A DNA stretch of 64,000 bases from Candidatus Sulfuricurvum sp. RIFRC-1 (GCF_000310245.1 NC_020505.1:1522001-1586000); one strand, 5' to 3'; counted from the first letter of the stretch, positions 48,008 through 58,069 are shown. Made by a program: numbers and translations. The notes: generated from the letters alone by a model not told the origin.

Positions 48008-48931
48008 TCAATCTCTTCGTATTTCAAATATTCGCAGTTTCGCACTACGGCTTCTGGAATTTGCCCGTAATTCATCATCCTGAGCGCTCAGCGGTTTTTT
48101 CGTAATAATTTTGCCGATCGCATTTTTATTGCCACAGGTGCATCGCATCGCATCATCAGGACAAATACAATTTTTTGCCCATTTACTGAACCGGTTTTTC
48201 ACAATACGGTCTTCAAGTGAATGAAACGTGATGATCGCAACGCGCAGATGCTTAATAGCCGAAGATTCAATCGCATCGAGCAAACGGGTCAATTCACCCA
48301 GTTCATCGTTGACTTCAATCCGAATCGCCTGCATCACCAGTGTTGAGGGGTGGATTTTTTTACCCTTCGGCATCAGATGAAAAATTGCGTTGGAGAGTTC
48401 TTTTGCAGAATTAAACGGGCGACGCTGAACAATCACTTCCGCCACTTTACGGGAGTTGGTCACTTCACCGTATTCTCGCAGTATGGTTTCCAATGCACTT
48501 TGCGAATATTCATTAACAACTTCATAAGCACTCAGGGGGGCATCAGGATTCATCCGCATATCGAGGGTATCGCTCTCGTATGAGAATCCCCGTTCCCGTT
48601 GATCGAGTTGAAGGGATGAAACCCCGATATCGGCCAAAATACCGCAAATTTTATCCCCTTTTTCACCTAACACCTCCGAAGCAACCTCAGAGAAACGGCC
48701 TCTACGAATCTCTACGCGGTTACCATAGGGTTCAAGACGTTTTGAGGAGAAGGCAATTGCGGTAGGATCTTGATCGATTCCGATCAGTGTTAAAGCACCG
48801 TTATTATCAAGCAATAATGAAGAGTGTCCTCCGTATCCCATCGTACAATCAATAACATTTCCCTCTTTACACTCAGAGAATGCTTCAATCACTTCGCGAT
48901 AAAGGACAGGGATATGGGGAGTTTCTTGCAC
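48008..48931 (-). CDS. rsmH: 16S rRNA (cytosine-1402-N4)-methyltransferase
   Basis: RsmH (MraW) methylates C1402 of 16S rRNA. Its 307 residues start with HIPVLYREVIEAF and include DCTMGYGGHSSLLL (SAM binding, about 27-41), LADIGVSSLQLDQRERGFSY, FHSLEDRIVKNRF and the C-terminal NSRSRSAKLRIFE. It is the classic first gene of the division cluster and here precedes an ftsL-like gene. Confidence 0.97.
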   Translation of the reverse strand: MQETPHIPVLYREVIEAFSECKEGNVIDCTMGYGGHSSLLLDNNGALTLIGIDQDPTAIAFSSKRLEPYGNRVEIRRGRFSEVASEVLGEKGDKICGILADIGVSSLQLDQRERGFSYESDTLDMRMNPDAPLSAYEVVNEYSQSALETILREYGEVTNSRKVAEVIVQRRPFNSAKELSNAIFHLMPKGKKIHPSTLVMQAIRIEVNDELGELTRLLDAIESSAIKHLRVAIITFHSLEDRIVKNRFSKWAKNCICPDDAMRCTCGNKNAIGKIITKKPLSAQDDELRANSRSRSAKLRIFEIRRD

Positions 48932-48987
48932 GTAGCTGCCTTTAAATTTATTGCCCTAATGATAGCTTAACCTCACTAATAACAGAT

Positions 48988-50283
48988 TTAAATGTTACCC
49001 AGTGCCGCTTCTATTGCATCAAACACCCTTTTTAGCTCATCAAAAGAAATCACATACGGTGTCATTACATAAATTACACTTCCCAGCGGCCGAATCAATA
49101 CCCCCTGTGCCATACAATACTGATGAATTTTCAATCCAATCCGCTCTGATGGATCGAATCCCTCCAACTCAATCGCCGCTATCATTCCGCACTGACGTAC
49201 TTCTTTGACTCTCGGCAATGACTTAAAACGCTTTAATTCATCGCTTATAAAGGCAATCGTTCGTTGATTGTTTTCAATCACTTTCTCCGATTCGAAAATA
49301 TCAAGAGTAGCATTGGCCGCCGCACACGCCAGTGCATTTCCCGTATAACTGTGTGAGTGTAAAAAGGACCGCGCGGGGTTGTATTCACAATAAAACGAAT
49401 CATAGACCGCCTCCGTTGTTAGTACAACCGACAGAGGCAAATATCCCCCTGTAAGCCCTTTTGAGAGAATTAAAAAATCGGGTGTTATACCTGCTTGCTC
49501 ACACGCGAACATAGTGCCCGTCCGTCCAAAACCGACCAAAATCTCATCTGCAATAAAATGGACGTCATAAACTTCACACAACCGTTTTGTTTCACTCAAA
49601 AAGAGAGGATGATACATTTTCATTCCCCCTGCCCCTTGCACTAACGGTTCAACTATCAATGCCGCTATCTCATGGCTTCGTTCTATGAGCAATATTTCAA
49701 ACAATTTGGCCGCTTCCAAAGCCGCCTCGATACTCTGATTGAGCGGGGACGGTGTTTGAATAGAGCGGATCAGCAACGGCTCATACGTCTCTTTATACAG
49801 AGCTACATCCCCGACTGACAGCGCTCCCAATGTCTCACCATGGTAACTCTCCGAGAGTGAGACAAACAACCCTTTCTCTTTTCCGCCGTTTTTATGAGAG
49901 TGATACGACATTTTTAGAGCTACTTCAATCGCACTCGAACCGTTATCGGCATAAAAACAGCGTGTTAGCCCATCGGGTGAGAGTTTAACCAATCTCTCAG
50001 AGAGTCGCACGATCCCCTCATGAGTAAATCCAGCCAAAATAACATGTTCCAGTGTATCCAGCTGCTCTTTAATTTTTTGGTTGATATAGGGGTTGCAATG
50101 GCCAAAAAGGTTCACCCACCAACTACTGATAGCATCGATAGTGCGGTTCCCTTCAAAATCGTACAGATATACCCCTTCTCCTTTGGAAATAGGAACGAGA
50201 GGAATCGTCTCGTGATCTTTCATTTGAGTACACGGATGCCATAATACACTCAAGTCACGCTTGGATATCTCTAAATTATTCAT
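48988..50283 (-). CDS. bioA: Adenosylmethionine-8-amino-7-oxononanoate aminotransferase
   Basis: BioA makes 7,8-diaminopelargonate in biotin synthesis. The 431-residue class III aminotransferase begins with LWHPCTQMKDHE, the BioA mark, and has WWVNLFGHCNP, FIADEILVGFGRTGTMFACE and ILSKGLTGGYLPLSVV with the PLP lysine. No other bio gene is next to it. A TATAAT about 25 bases upstream on the minus strand side could be its promoter. Confidence 0.96.
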   Translation of the reverse strand: MNNLEISKRDLSVLWHPCTQMKDHETIPLVPISKGEGVYLYDFEGNRTIDAISSWWVNLFGHCNPYINQKIKEQLDTLEHVILAGFTHEGIVRLSERLVKLSPDGLTRCFYADNGSSAIEVALKMSYHSHKNGGKEKGLFVSLSESYHGETLGALSVGDVALYKETYEPLLIRSIQTPSPLNQSIEAALEAAKLFEILLIERSHEIAALIVEPLVQGAGGMKMYHPLFLSETKRLCEVYDVHFIADEILVGFGRTGTMFACEQAGITPDFLILSKGLTGGYLPLSVVLTTEAVYDSFYCEYNPARSFLHSHSYTGNALACAAANATLDIFESEKVIENNQRTIAFISDELKRFKSLPRVKEVRQCGMIAAIELEGFDPSERIGLKIHQYCMAQGVLIRPLGSVIYVMTPYVISFDELKRVFDAIEAALGNI

Positions 50284-50401
50284 GAAAAGCCTCTAAATCT
50301 GAGTTATAATATGATAACATTTGTTAGTCGTGCACTATTTTCATCCAAGTTTAATGGTAAACTGAATAGAATATCTGAATTTTACAATAGGATCGTTTAA
50401 T

Positions 50402-51868
50402 ATGATTACTTGGATGCAACGCCATCGGAAATACTTGGTCATTACGATTTGGATCTCCACGATCGCTTTTATCGGAGCCGGATTCGTCGGATGGGGTCAA
50501 TACAGCTATGGAGACAAAGCGGGAGCCGTCGCTAAAGTAGGTGATGTTTCGATTACATCCGCTGAACTGCAAAAAAGCTACTCTAACCTTTTTAATCAAT
50601 ACAATCAGCTTTTCCAAGGAAAATTTGACGAAAAACAAGCGCAGCAATTCGGCCTCCAACGCCAAGCACTTCGCCAACTGGTGAATCAAGCTCTCGTTCT
50701 CAATCTAGCGAACAGCTACGGATTGGTCGTTACCGATGAAGAACTTTTAAATATCATCAAATCACAAAGCGTATTTTCAAAAGACGGAACGTTTGACAAA
50801 ACCGTTTATGCTGAAGCATTAAAACAAAACCGTTTAACGATCAAAGAGTACGAAGAGTCGATGAAAAAAGAGCTCTTAATCCAAAAAACTCTTTACCTTC
50901 TCGCATCGGGTGCTAAAGCAAGTGAATCAAAAGCGCTTGGCAGTGCATTGGGTGTTTCAGACAAAATCAGCTATAAACTGCTCACGCCGAATATGATTAC
51001 CCTCACGCCGAATGAAGGAGAACTCAAAGTATTTTGGGAAAAACACCAAAAAGAGTTTAAAACTTCTCCGAGCTACGAAATTTCTTACGTAGCCCAAGCT
51101 CCGATTACGGCAACTCCGGCAGCCAACGAAATTAATGAATTTTATGAGATGAATCGCCAATCATTCAAAGACACCACTGGCAAAATTCTTTCATTAGGGG
51201 AAGCACAAGCGACTATCGTAGCAGCCCTCAATGATAAAGCGACTGAAAAAGAGGCGCTTCGTCTCTACATCGATTACAAAAAAGGTGCTCTTAAAGCAAC
51301 TACAGCTACTCAGACAGCAACCCTAACTTCTGAATCGTCTCCCTTTAGTCCTGAGCTTACCAAAGAGATTATGGCATTAAATGATCAAAAACCTTTTCTT
51401 AAGCCACGCAAAGCAGGTAATGACTATATCATCGTAAAACTTGTTAAAATGAATCCGGCCCGTACGAAAACGTATGAAGAAGCCAAAACGGATGTTAGTG
51501 CTCTTTATCTGGGTGAAGCGAAAAAAACCAAACTCCAAGAGTTAGCTCAAAACAGTTATAAAACATTTGCCGGAACATCGACTGATTTCCTCACACGCAG
51601 TGATAGCGCTAAAATAGGTGGATTGAGTGCACCTGAGGGATCAGAATTTCTAAATAAACTGTTTGCTTCCAAACAAAAACAAGGTTTTATTACTTTGGAA
51701 AGTGGAAATGTTATTCTTTATAACGTTTTGGAACAAAAGTTGCTTCAAGACAAAACAATAGCGGATGAAAATGTCGTACTGAAGCTCAAAGGAAGCTTGT
51801 TGGATCAAGGGCTGATTAAAGCGCTTGAGGGCAAGTATCCTGTTGAAATCTATGTAGAGGGGATTTGA
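50402..51868 (+). CDS. PpiD/SurA-like periplasmic folding factor
   Basis: The 488-residue protein is anchored by one N-terminal helix (about 11-30, VITIWISTIAFIGAGFVGWG) and has a SurA_N-like chaperone domain (VAKVGDVSITSAELQKSYSNLFNQY ... LRQLVNQALVLNLANSYGLVVTDEEL). The middle part, where parvulin would be, is short and lacks clear catalytic marks, so it may be a chaperone only. It starts a transcript that continues with ftsA after one base and then ftsZ. Confidence 0.85.
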   Translation: MITWMQRHRKYLVITIWISTIAFIGAGFVGWGQYSYGDKAGAVAKVGDVSITSAELQKSYSNLFNQYNQLFQGKFDEKQAQQFGLQRQALRQLVNQALVLNLANSYGLVVTDEELLNIIKSQSVFSKDGTFDKTVYAEALKQNRLTIKEYEESMKKELLIQKTLYLLASGAKASESKALGSALGVSDKISYKLLTPNMITLTPNEGELKVFWEKHQKEFKTSPSYEISYVAQAPITATPAANEINEFYEMNRQSFKDTTGKILSLGEAQATIVAALNDKATEKEALRLYIDYKKGALKATTATQTATLTSESSPFSPELTKEIMALNDQKPFLKPRKAGNDYIIVKLVKMNPARTKTYEEAKTDVSALYLGEAKKTKLQELAQNSYKTFAGTSTDFLTRSDSAKIGGLSAPEGSEFLNKLFASKQKQGFITLESGNVILYNVLEQKLLQDKTIADENVVLKLKGSLLDQGLIKALEGKYPVEIYVEGI

Positions 51869-51869
51869 T

Positions 51870-53285
51870 TTGAAACGAACCGTTTTAGCCATTGATATCG
51901 GCTCAACTAAAGTTTGTGCGCTCATCGCGGAAATCGATGATGACAACCACGCGCAAATCATTGGAGCCGGTATTGCAAAAGCACAAGGCCTTCGCAAAGG
52001 GAGCATCACCAACATTGAGCTTGCATCTAAATCGATCAAAAGCGCACTCAATGATGCTAAACGTGTTGCAGGAACCGAACTTCGAAGTGCAGTCGTCACC
52101 ATCTCCGGTGCCTATACAAAAAGTCTAAACTCCAGCGGCATCGTTAATATCCCGAACAAAGAGATCACCCTCAATGAGATTCAACGTGTTATGCATACCT
52201 CTTTGTATAATGCCAACATCCCGAATGAGTTTGAAGTTTTACATGCCCTGCCGTATAACTTCAAAGTTGATGACCAAGATTTTATCGAAGACCCATTAGG
52301 GATGAACGCTTCACGCTTGGAAGTTGAAACCCATATCATCACAACCCAAAAAAGCAATCTTAACAATTTGCGCAAAGCGGTAAAAGCTGCCGGTGTTGAT
52401 GTTGAGAGTGTTGTGCTCAGCGGATACGCTTCAGCCATCGCTGTTCTCAACGCGGATGAAAAAGAGTTGGGAGCTGCCGTTGTCGACATGGGTGGTAATA
52501 CGAGCAACATCGTTATCCATTCGGGTCATGCAATCCGATACAACGACTTTTTGGGTGTCGGTTCAAATCATATTACTAACGATTTATCAATGGCTTTGCA
52601 CACGCCTCTGCACACTGCGGATAATGTCAAAATCAATTACGGCTCGCTCTATGCTCCAAGTAATGATTTGATCGAACTCCCTGTAATCGGTGATGAAACA
52701 TCAACGCATGAAGTTTCTCTCGAAGTGGTTCATAACGTCATTTATGCCCGTGTAGAAGAGACATTAATGATTATCGCTCAATCGATTGAAAAAAGCGGGC
52801 TCAAAGAACACATGGGTGCCGGTGTTGTTCTCACCGGAGGATTTACTAAAATCGAAGGTCTCCGCGAACTCGCCGTTGCTATTTTAGACAATATGCCGGT
52901 GCGTCTTGCTAAACCGACCGATGTCGGCGGTCTATTTGATACCCTCAGAGATCCTTCTTACTCAGGAGCTGTCGGATTGGTCAAATACCTCGCCGGTGAT
53001 TATACTCCGTACGAAATCGACGTAAATCGACGTATGCGCCATAGCAGTGAAGAACCGACAGCCGCGCAAATGAGTCATCAAATCCACGAAGAGGCGCCAA
53101 AATTTGAAACTTCCACAGCAATACCTACTCCATCACCGACGGCAGCTGCAACGCCACCGCCAGTGAAGGAAGAGAAAAAAGCGGAAGCTCAAAAAATGGT
53201 TAATATCGGGTCTAATAAACCTGTTCAAACCGATCAACCAAATCCAATTGCCAAGTTTTGGAATTGGGCAACTCAACTATTTTAA
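51870..53285 (+). CDS. ftsA: Cell division protein FtsA
   Basis: FtsA tethers FtsZ to the membrane. The 471-residue actin-fold protein has LAIDIGSTKVCALIAE at the start, the 1C domain (about 85-160), VVDMGGNTSNIVI (phosphate 2) and GVVLTGGFTKIEGL. A Pro/Ala/Thr-rich linker at about 410-445 leads to the membrane-targeting amphipathic helix NPIAKFWNWATQLF at the very end. The start codon is TTG or the ATG implied by the frame; the ORF begins two bases after the ppiD-like stop. Confidence 0.97.
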   Translation: MKRTVLAIDIGSTKVCALIAEIDDDNHAQIIGAGIAKAQGLRKGSITNIELASKSIKSALNDAKRVAGTELRSAVVTISGAYTKSLNSSGIVNIPNKEITLNEIQRVMHTSLYNANIPNEFEVLHALPYNFKVDDQDFIEDPLGMNASRLEVETHIITTQKSNLNNLRKAVKAAGVDVESVVLSGYASAIAVLNADEKELGAAVVDMGGNTSNIVIHSGHAIRYNDFLGVGSNHITNDLSMALHTPLHTADNVKINYGSLYAPSNDLIELPVIGDETSTHEVSLEVVHNVIYARVEETLMIIAQSIEKSGLKEHMGAGVVLTGGFTKIEGLRELAVAILDNMPVRLAKPTDVGGLFDTLRDPSYSGAVGLVKYLAGDYTPYEIDVNRRMRHSSEEPTAAQMSHQIHEEAPKFETSTAIPTPSPTAAATPPPVKEEKKAEAQKMVNIGSNKPVQTDQPNPIAKFWNWATQLF

Positions 53286-53303
53286 TCACGTCAAGGAGCA
53301 AGC

Positions 53304-54440
53304 ATGGAACCATTTTCAATTGAAGAATCAACAACTCTCACAGGAGCACGTATTGTAGCAGTCGGTGTCGGCGGCGGCGGTGGAAACATGATCGGATATA
53401 TGCTTAAAGAAGCTATTCCCGGTATTGAACTTATCATTGCAAATACGGATGCTCAAGTGCTAGAACATGGTTCTGCGGCAACCAAAATCCAACTCGGTGC
53501 AAAACTGACCAAAGGTTTGGGTGCGGGGATGAAACCTGAAGTGGGTAAAGAATCCGCTTTAGAGAGCTATGAAGATCTTTCTCGTGCATTAGAGGGTGCG
53601 GATATCGTATTCGTAGCAGCAGGTCTTGGCGGAGGAACCGGAACAGGTGCCGCTCCAATCATCGCTAAAATCGCTAAAGAAGTGGGTGCTTTAACGATCG
53701 CAGTTGTTACCAAACCTTTCTCTTTCGAAGGGAAAAAACGTCTTAAACTTGCCGAAGACGGGTTGAATGAATTGAAAAATGAATCTGATTGTATCGTTGT
53801 CATCCCAAATGACAAACTTCTCTCAATTATTGACCCGAAACTCGGAATCAAAGAGAGCTTCAAAATCGTTGACAGCGTACTTGCTCGCGCTGTTAGTGGA
53901 ACATCTGGTGTGATTCTAGCCAGCGGTGACAACGACATCAACCTTGACTTCGCCGACTTGCAAACCGTTATGAGCCACCGTGGTTTGGCTCTTATGGGTG
54001 TAGGCGAATACAAAGGTGAAAACGCGGCCTACGAAGCAATCAAAAACGCTATCGAGTCTCCATTGCTTGACAACATGTCGGTTAACGGGGCTCTTGGGGT
54101 TTTGGTACACTTTAGCATGCACCCTGAGTTTCCATTTATGGAACTCTCTGCTGCAATGGATGTTGTCCACAACAGTGTTGATGAAGCGGCAGACGTTATC
54201 TTCGGTACTACTACCGATGAAACATTGGCAAAAGATTTTATCCGTATCACTCTCGTTGCAACCGGTTTTGAGAAAAAAGCGGCAATGGGAATCAATAACC
54301 ATGAATTTGAAAACAAAGAAGTGGTGGCTGCTGCTGCGGCTAAGCCTCGTGTTGTTGTACGCCCTGCTATGGTTGCCAACGGTGACTATACGGAAGACTT
54401 CCTCGATGTACCGACGTTTATGCGTCAACAAAGAGACTAA
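53304..54440 (+). CDS. ftsZ: Cell division protein FtsZ
   Basis: FtsZ is the tubulin-like GTPase of the division ring. In its 378 residues the GTP-binding signature GGGTGTGAA is near residue 112, with GVGGGGGNMI before it and the T7-loop region NLDFADL. The C-terminal peptide LDVPTFMRQQRD, which binds FtsA, is intact. An AAGGAGC ribosome binding site stands eight bases before the ATG. It follows ftsA by 18 bases. Confidence 0.98.
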   Translation: MEPFSIEESTTLTGARIVAVGVGGGGGNMIGYMLKEAIPGIELIIANTDAQVLEHGSAATKIQLGAKLTKGLGAGMKPEVGKESALESYEDLSRALEGADIVFVAAGLGGGTGTGAAPIIAKIAKEVGALTIAVVTKPFSFEGKKRLKLAEDGLNELKNESDCIVVIPNDKLLSIIDPKLGIKESFKIVDSVLARAVSGTSGVILASGDNDINLDFADLQTVMSHRGLALMGVGEYKGENAAYEAIKNAIESPLLDNMSVNGALGVLVHFSMHPEFPFMELSAAMDVVHNSVDEAADVIFGTTTDETLAKDFIRITLVATGFEKKAAMGINNHEFENKEVVAAAAAKPRVVVRPAMVANGDYTEDFLDVPTFMRQQRD

Positions 54441-54451
54441 ACCCTCTTTCC

Positions 54452-54742
54452 ATGCTCTCTTTTGACACGCTCATAAAGGCCAAAACGCTCCTTGGTCTGA
54501 GCGACAAAGCCACCCTCTCCGATATCAAAATCCGCTATAAAAATATGATGCGCACATGGCATCCTGACAAACACCCCGATGATACCGAAACGGCTCATGC
54601 GATGAGCACCAAAATCAATGATGCGTATGCTATCTTACTTGAGTATTGTTCAAAATACGAATTTAATTTTGATGAAGAACATCTGAGAGAAAAAACTCTC
54701 ACCCCGCAGGAGTGGTGGACGAAGAAGTTTGGGGGGCGTTAA
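54452..54742 (+). CDS. Small J-domain protein
   Basis: This 96-residue protein is little more than a J-domain: helix I-II with AKTLLGLSDKATLSDIKIRYKNMMRTW, the HPD motif (WHPDKHPDD, about 37-45) and helix III INDAYAILLEYC. It would stimulate a DnaK ATPase. It lacks the Gly/Phe and zinc regions of DnaJ. It follows ftsZ by 11 bases and ends overlapping the convergent Mla-type ATPase gene by four bases. Confidence 0.92.
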   Translation: MLSFDTLIKAKTLLGLSDKATLSDIKIRYKNMMRTWHPDKHPDDTETAHAMSTKINDAYAILLEYCSKYEFNFDEEHLREKTLTPQEWWTKKFGGR

Positions 54743-55491
54743 TGAAACGCGATCGGCCCCTCAGCGCGTGCGTGAATGAATTGCTGAACCACGGCATTAG
54801 ATGAATTTCGAAACGCCTCTTTATCCCCTGCTTCGACAATTACACCATCAAAAAGCATCGCATAATTATCCCCTGCTTTAAAACTCTCTGCTATATCGTG
54901 GCTGATCAGAATCGAGGTCATTCCAATCTCTTCTCGTAAACGACAGATCATTTGCGTAATAAAGTCACTGGTCACAGGGTCTAAGCCCGATGTCGGTTCA
55001 TCGTACAAAATAACCTCAGGCTCCAGGGCGAGGGTGCGTGCCAAACCGACACGTTTACGCATCCCTCCGCTTAATTCCTCAGGATAGAGCGATTTTACGA
55101 TTTTGGGATCAAGCCCCACCATCGTGAGCTTTTCATCAATTTTATACTCAAGTTCTTTTGAAGAGAGTTGTTGATGTTCCAGCATCGGGAATGCAACATT
55201 TTCGCGAATGTTCATACTGTCAAAAAGAGCCCCGCTTTGAAACAAAAAACCCACTTTTGTACGGATAGAACGCAATGTTGTCTCATCGGCATTATCAACC
55301 CGTGTCCCATCGACGGTGATGGTTCCCGAATCGGGTTTTAGTAATCCAACGATATGTTTGATAATCGTTGATTTTCCGCCGCCCGAAACTCCAAAAATAA
55401 CCGTTGTTTTTCCTTTTTCGATCTCTAGATTGACTCCGCGCAGAATCTCCCGTTTTCCAAAACTTTTGGTGACATTCTCAAAACGGATCAT
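54739..55491 (-). CDS. ABC transporter ATPase, MlaF type
   Basis: The 250-residue ATPase has Walker A GVSGGGKST (about 34-42), the signature LSGGMRKRVGLAR, Walker B VILYDEPTSGLDP and the switch histidine in ILISHD. GGMRKR and SGLDPVTSDFI are typical of the MlaF/Ttg2A group that moves phospholipids between membranes. The MlaE permease and MlaD are not adjacent, so partners must be elsewhere, or the neighbouring DUF4149 protein takes part; this cannot be decided here. Confidence 0.9.
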   Translation of the reverse strand: MIRFENVTKSFGKREILRGVNLEIEKGKTTVIFGVSGGGKSTIIKHIVGLLKPDSGTITVDGTRVDNADETTLRSIRTKVGFLFQSGALFDSMNIRENVAFPMLEHQQLSSKELEYKIDEKLTMVGLDPKIVKSLYPEELSGGMRKRVGLARTLALEPEVILYDEPTSGLDPVTSDFITQMICRLREEIGMTSILISHDIAESFKAGDNYAMLFDGVIVEAGDKEAFRNSSNAVVQQFIHARAEGPIAFH

Positions 55492-55967
55492 TTTTTTACC
55501 GCCAAAAGATAAGCTCTACGAGAAAAAAGGATTAATAACATCAATAACAGTATTTTAAAGTCGATCTCACTTGCTTTGTGAAGTGCTTCAAAGGATGGAT
55601 CAATAGCCGCTTCTCCACGCGCTTGGTATTCTAAAATTTTAGGGGTATAAACGGCACTAAAAAGCAGCAGTGTCCCGATAGAACCTAATGCGCTCAAAAT
55701 AGCCACTTTATCAATTTGCATCACTTTATAGTGAGAAACTTCATACACAGCAATCACGACTGACATAAAATAGGCCCAATAGGTAAAACGGTGGAAGATT
55801 TCTCCCATAATTTTCCCCTCTTCGTAGCGGGACAAAAGCGCTACACTAAGATAGACTTCTGAGTGGAAGACTACGGCGGCAACAAACACACCAAGTACCA
55901 AAACAGCCCCCGCACTCATAGCAATCAAAAGAAGATAAGTAACATCAACCAAAGCTTTTTTATTCAT
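55488..55967 (-). CDS. DUF4149-type membrane protein
   Basis: The 159-residue protein has four membrane helices (about 8-32, 57-80, 87-107 and 135-152) and the family-like pattern of polar residues: FHSEVYLS..LLSRYEEGKIMGEIFHRFTYW and, in the last loop, FEALHKASE. DUF4149 proteins are of unknown function. It overlaps the ATPase gene by four bases and prmC by eight, so they are expressed together. Confidence 0.72.
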   Translation of the reverse strand: MNKKALVDVTYLLLIAMSAGAVLVLGVFVAAVVFHSEVYLSVALLSRYEEGKIMGEIFHRFTYWAYFMSVVIAVYEVSHYKVMQIDKVAILSALGSIGTLLLFSAVYTPKILEYQARGEAAIDPSFEALHKASEIDFKILLLMLLILFSRRAYLLAVKK

Positions 55968-56793
55968 GAATAGCCTTTAACACAAATCCCCGATCAAACG
56001 AGGCATAATCGGTATAAAAATCCAACGATTGTACCGCAAAATTTTTAAGATATTCTTGCACCTTTGAGCGCTGGTCGTAACCCATCTCGCACGCAAAGGA
56101 AGGAATACGGCGAGTGTACACTTCATCCAGCAATGCACGAATCATTTCATCCCCGATTTCACCACCGAACAGTGCGTTTTGCGGCTCATACGAGAGATTA
56201 GACTCCAGCGGAGCATCATGTGCGATATAGGGAGGATTAGAGACGAGAAAATCGATTTTTTCGATGATAGGTGAGAGCAAATCCCCCTCGCGCAATTCGA
56301 TTCGCTCACTCAGACCGAACATTTCAATATTGCGGCGCGCAACTGCCAATGCACGCGGTGAAATATCAACAGCAATAAAACGGGCATTTGGCAGATGCAA
56401 TGCAAGAAGTATCGAAATGATTCCGCTCCCTACCCCCACTTCGACAACCGTCATCGTATCATCGAGTGAAACAGACGCTAAGACTTCATCAATCAAATGT
56501 TCCGTCTCGGGACGGGGGATTAAAGCCCCCTCATCGATGTAAAACTCACGGCTGTAAAAACTGACGCGATTCGTCAAATATTCGAGAGGAACATTCGCGG
56601 AACGCTTTTCAACCCATTGCACTAATCTCGGATCACTTTCATCGAGCACATCCTCTTGGTGTGTGATAAAGTAGAGCTGATCTTTATTTAGATACGCCAT
56701 AAGGAGAAGTTCCGCCTCACGGCGGGGAGATTCAACAACACCGTTCAATCGGAGTGTAATCTCTTCGTGAAGCTCTTTTAGTCGTTTGGACAT
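55960..56793 (-). CDS. prmC: Release factor glutamine methyltransferase
   Basis: PrmC methylates the GGQ glutamine of RF1 and RF2. The 277-residue protein has a helical N-terminal domain, VEVGVGSGIISILLAL (SAM, about 119-134), and the catalytic SNPPYIA near residue 185. It overlaps the DUF4149 gene and the M48 protease gene. Confidence 0.95.
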   Translation of the reverse strand: MSKRLKELHEEITLRLNGVVESPRREAELLLMAYLNKDQLYFITHQEDVLDESDPRLVQWVEKRSANVPLEYLTNRVSFYSREFYIDEGALIPRPETEHLIDEVLASVSLDDTMTVVEVGVGSGIISILLALHLPNARFIAVDISPRALAVARRNIEMFGLSERIELREGDLLSPIIEKIDFLVSNPPYIAHDAPLESNLSYEPQNALFGGEIGDEMIRALLDEVYTRRIPSFACEMGYDQRSKVQEYLKNFAVQSLDFYTDYASFDRGFVLKAIHE

Positions 56794-58022
56794 GGGTCGG
56801 CATATCCTTCATCTTTTTCAATGCGGATATCATACCCTAACGCACGGAGCCGATCCACGACCGGTGGATGGGTCGTGTGAAAAAAGCGATAGAGCGGGTG
56901 AGAAAGGGGGAAGCTTTTGTTCTCTGCCACCAGTTTTTTGAGGGCATTGACCAAATGCTCCGCACCGCCGAGTTCAGCGCCGGTACGATCAGCTTCATAT
57001 TCATTATGTCGGCTCATAAGGCCCATCAACGGCATCATGACAAAACTGACTACCGGAAGGAGAAGGATAAAGAGCATCATAATAATGTGCGGACTCTGTG
57101 AAACTCCAAGTTCCATATAAAGTGTTTCGGGAAGATTTCCGAAAAGGGCAAACATCCCAAACAGCATCGCCCCGACTATCGCAATATTTTTGTACAAATC
57201 ACCGTGAGCGAAGTGCCCCAACTCATGCCCTAAAACAGCGATTAGCTCACTGGGAGAGAGTTTTTGGATCAGCGTATCGAACAAGACAACCCGTTTAGAC
57301 TTTCCTAAACCGCCGAAATAGGCATTCAGTCTGGCATCGCGTTTACTTGCGTCACTGATAAAGACACCGCTGCTGATGAAGCCCGTTTTCGCCATCAACG
57401 CTTCAATCTGTTCCCGAAGCGTAGGGTCTTCCAGCGGAGTCACTTTGTCAAAAAAGAGAGCACGGATGGTCGGAAAAAACATATTAATGGCAATAACAAC
57501 TGCCATAATAAAGGTAAAACTCCACAACCACCATAGCTCACTGGAAGTGATAATCATCGATACAATCCAAACCATAAAACTACCGATAACAAGGGTTAAA
57601 AGGGTACTGATAAAGGTATCTTTGACAAACTGAGCGGTAGATGAACGGTTAAATCCGTACTTGGCATCAATTTTGAATTTTGCGATCCAACCAAACGGCA
57701 ACATAACAAGACCATTAATGACAATAAGCCCCATCACGGCAATGATCGTTTGTGTTAGTGGACTTTGAGCGACTAACGCCGAATCGAGCCATGCCATCAT
57801 TCCGCCGATCCAAATAAGAAAGAGTCCGTATTCAACAAACGTCTCCATCATCCCGAGTTTCTCTTTGGCGACTGCATAGTTAGCGGCATCAAGATACTCA
57901 CGCTCACCCATCAGTACGGCACCTTTGCGCTTAATCTGATTGATATAACCAATCTGCATCACACTGACATACAAGCGGATAATGATGTAAAGGGTATAAA
58001 CTCCGATAACGGTTGCGATCAT
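56778..58022 (-). CDS. M48 family membrane metalloprotease (Ste24/CAAX protease 1-like)
   Basis: The 414-residue protease has several N-terminal membrane helices and the zinc motif HELGHFAHG at about residues 264-272, with the third ligand glutamate in NEYEADRTGAELGG. The order and length match Ste24-type (M48A) enzymes rather than the shorter HtpX. It probably cleaves membrane or mislocalised proteins. The prmC gene overlaps its 3' end by 16 bases. Confidence 0.92.
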   Translation of the reverse strand: MIATVIGVYTLYIIIRLYVSVMQIGYINQIKRKGAVLMGEREYLDAANYAVAKEKLGMMETFVEYGLFLIWIGGMMAWLDSALVAQSPLTQTIIAVMGLIVINGLVMLPFGWIAKFKIDAKYGFNRSSTAQFVKDTFISTLLTLVIGSFMVWIVSMIITSSELWWLWSFTFIMAVVIAINMFFPTIRALFFDKVTPLEDPTLREQIEALMAKTGFISSGVFISDASKRDARLNAYFGGLGKSKRVVLFDTLIQKLSPSELIAVLGHELGHFAHGDLYKNIAIVGAMLFGMFALFGNLPETLYMELGVSQSPHIIMMLFILLLPVVSFVMMPLMGLMSRHNEYEADRTGAELGGAEHLVNALKKLVAENKSFPLSHPLYRFFHTTHPPVVDRLRALGYDIRIEKDEGYADPCPND

Positions 58023-58047
58023 TTAAAGCCTTAGAATTAGAAGCTGG

Positions 58048-58069
58048 ATTCCCGATCGGAGTCGGGAAT
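58048..58069. repeat. REP-like palindrome, copy 2
   Basis: ATTCCCGA and TCGGGAAT pair around TCGGAG. With the flanks GCTGG and GACG it is nearly identical to the palindrome at 23075-23095 read on the other strand. It sits between two minus-strand genes and may also act as a terminator for the small gene upstream. Confidence 0.65.
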
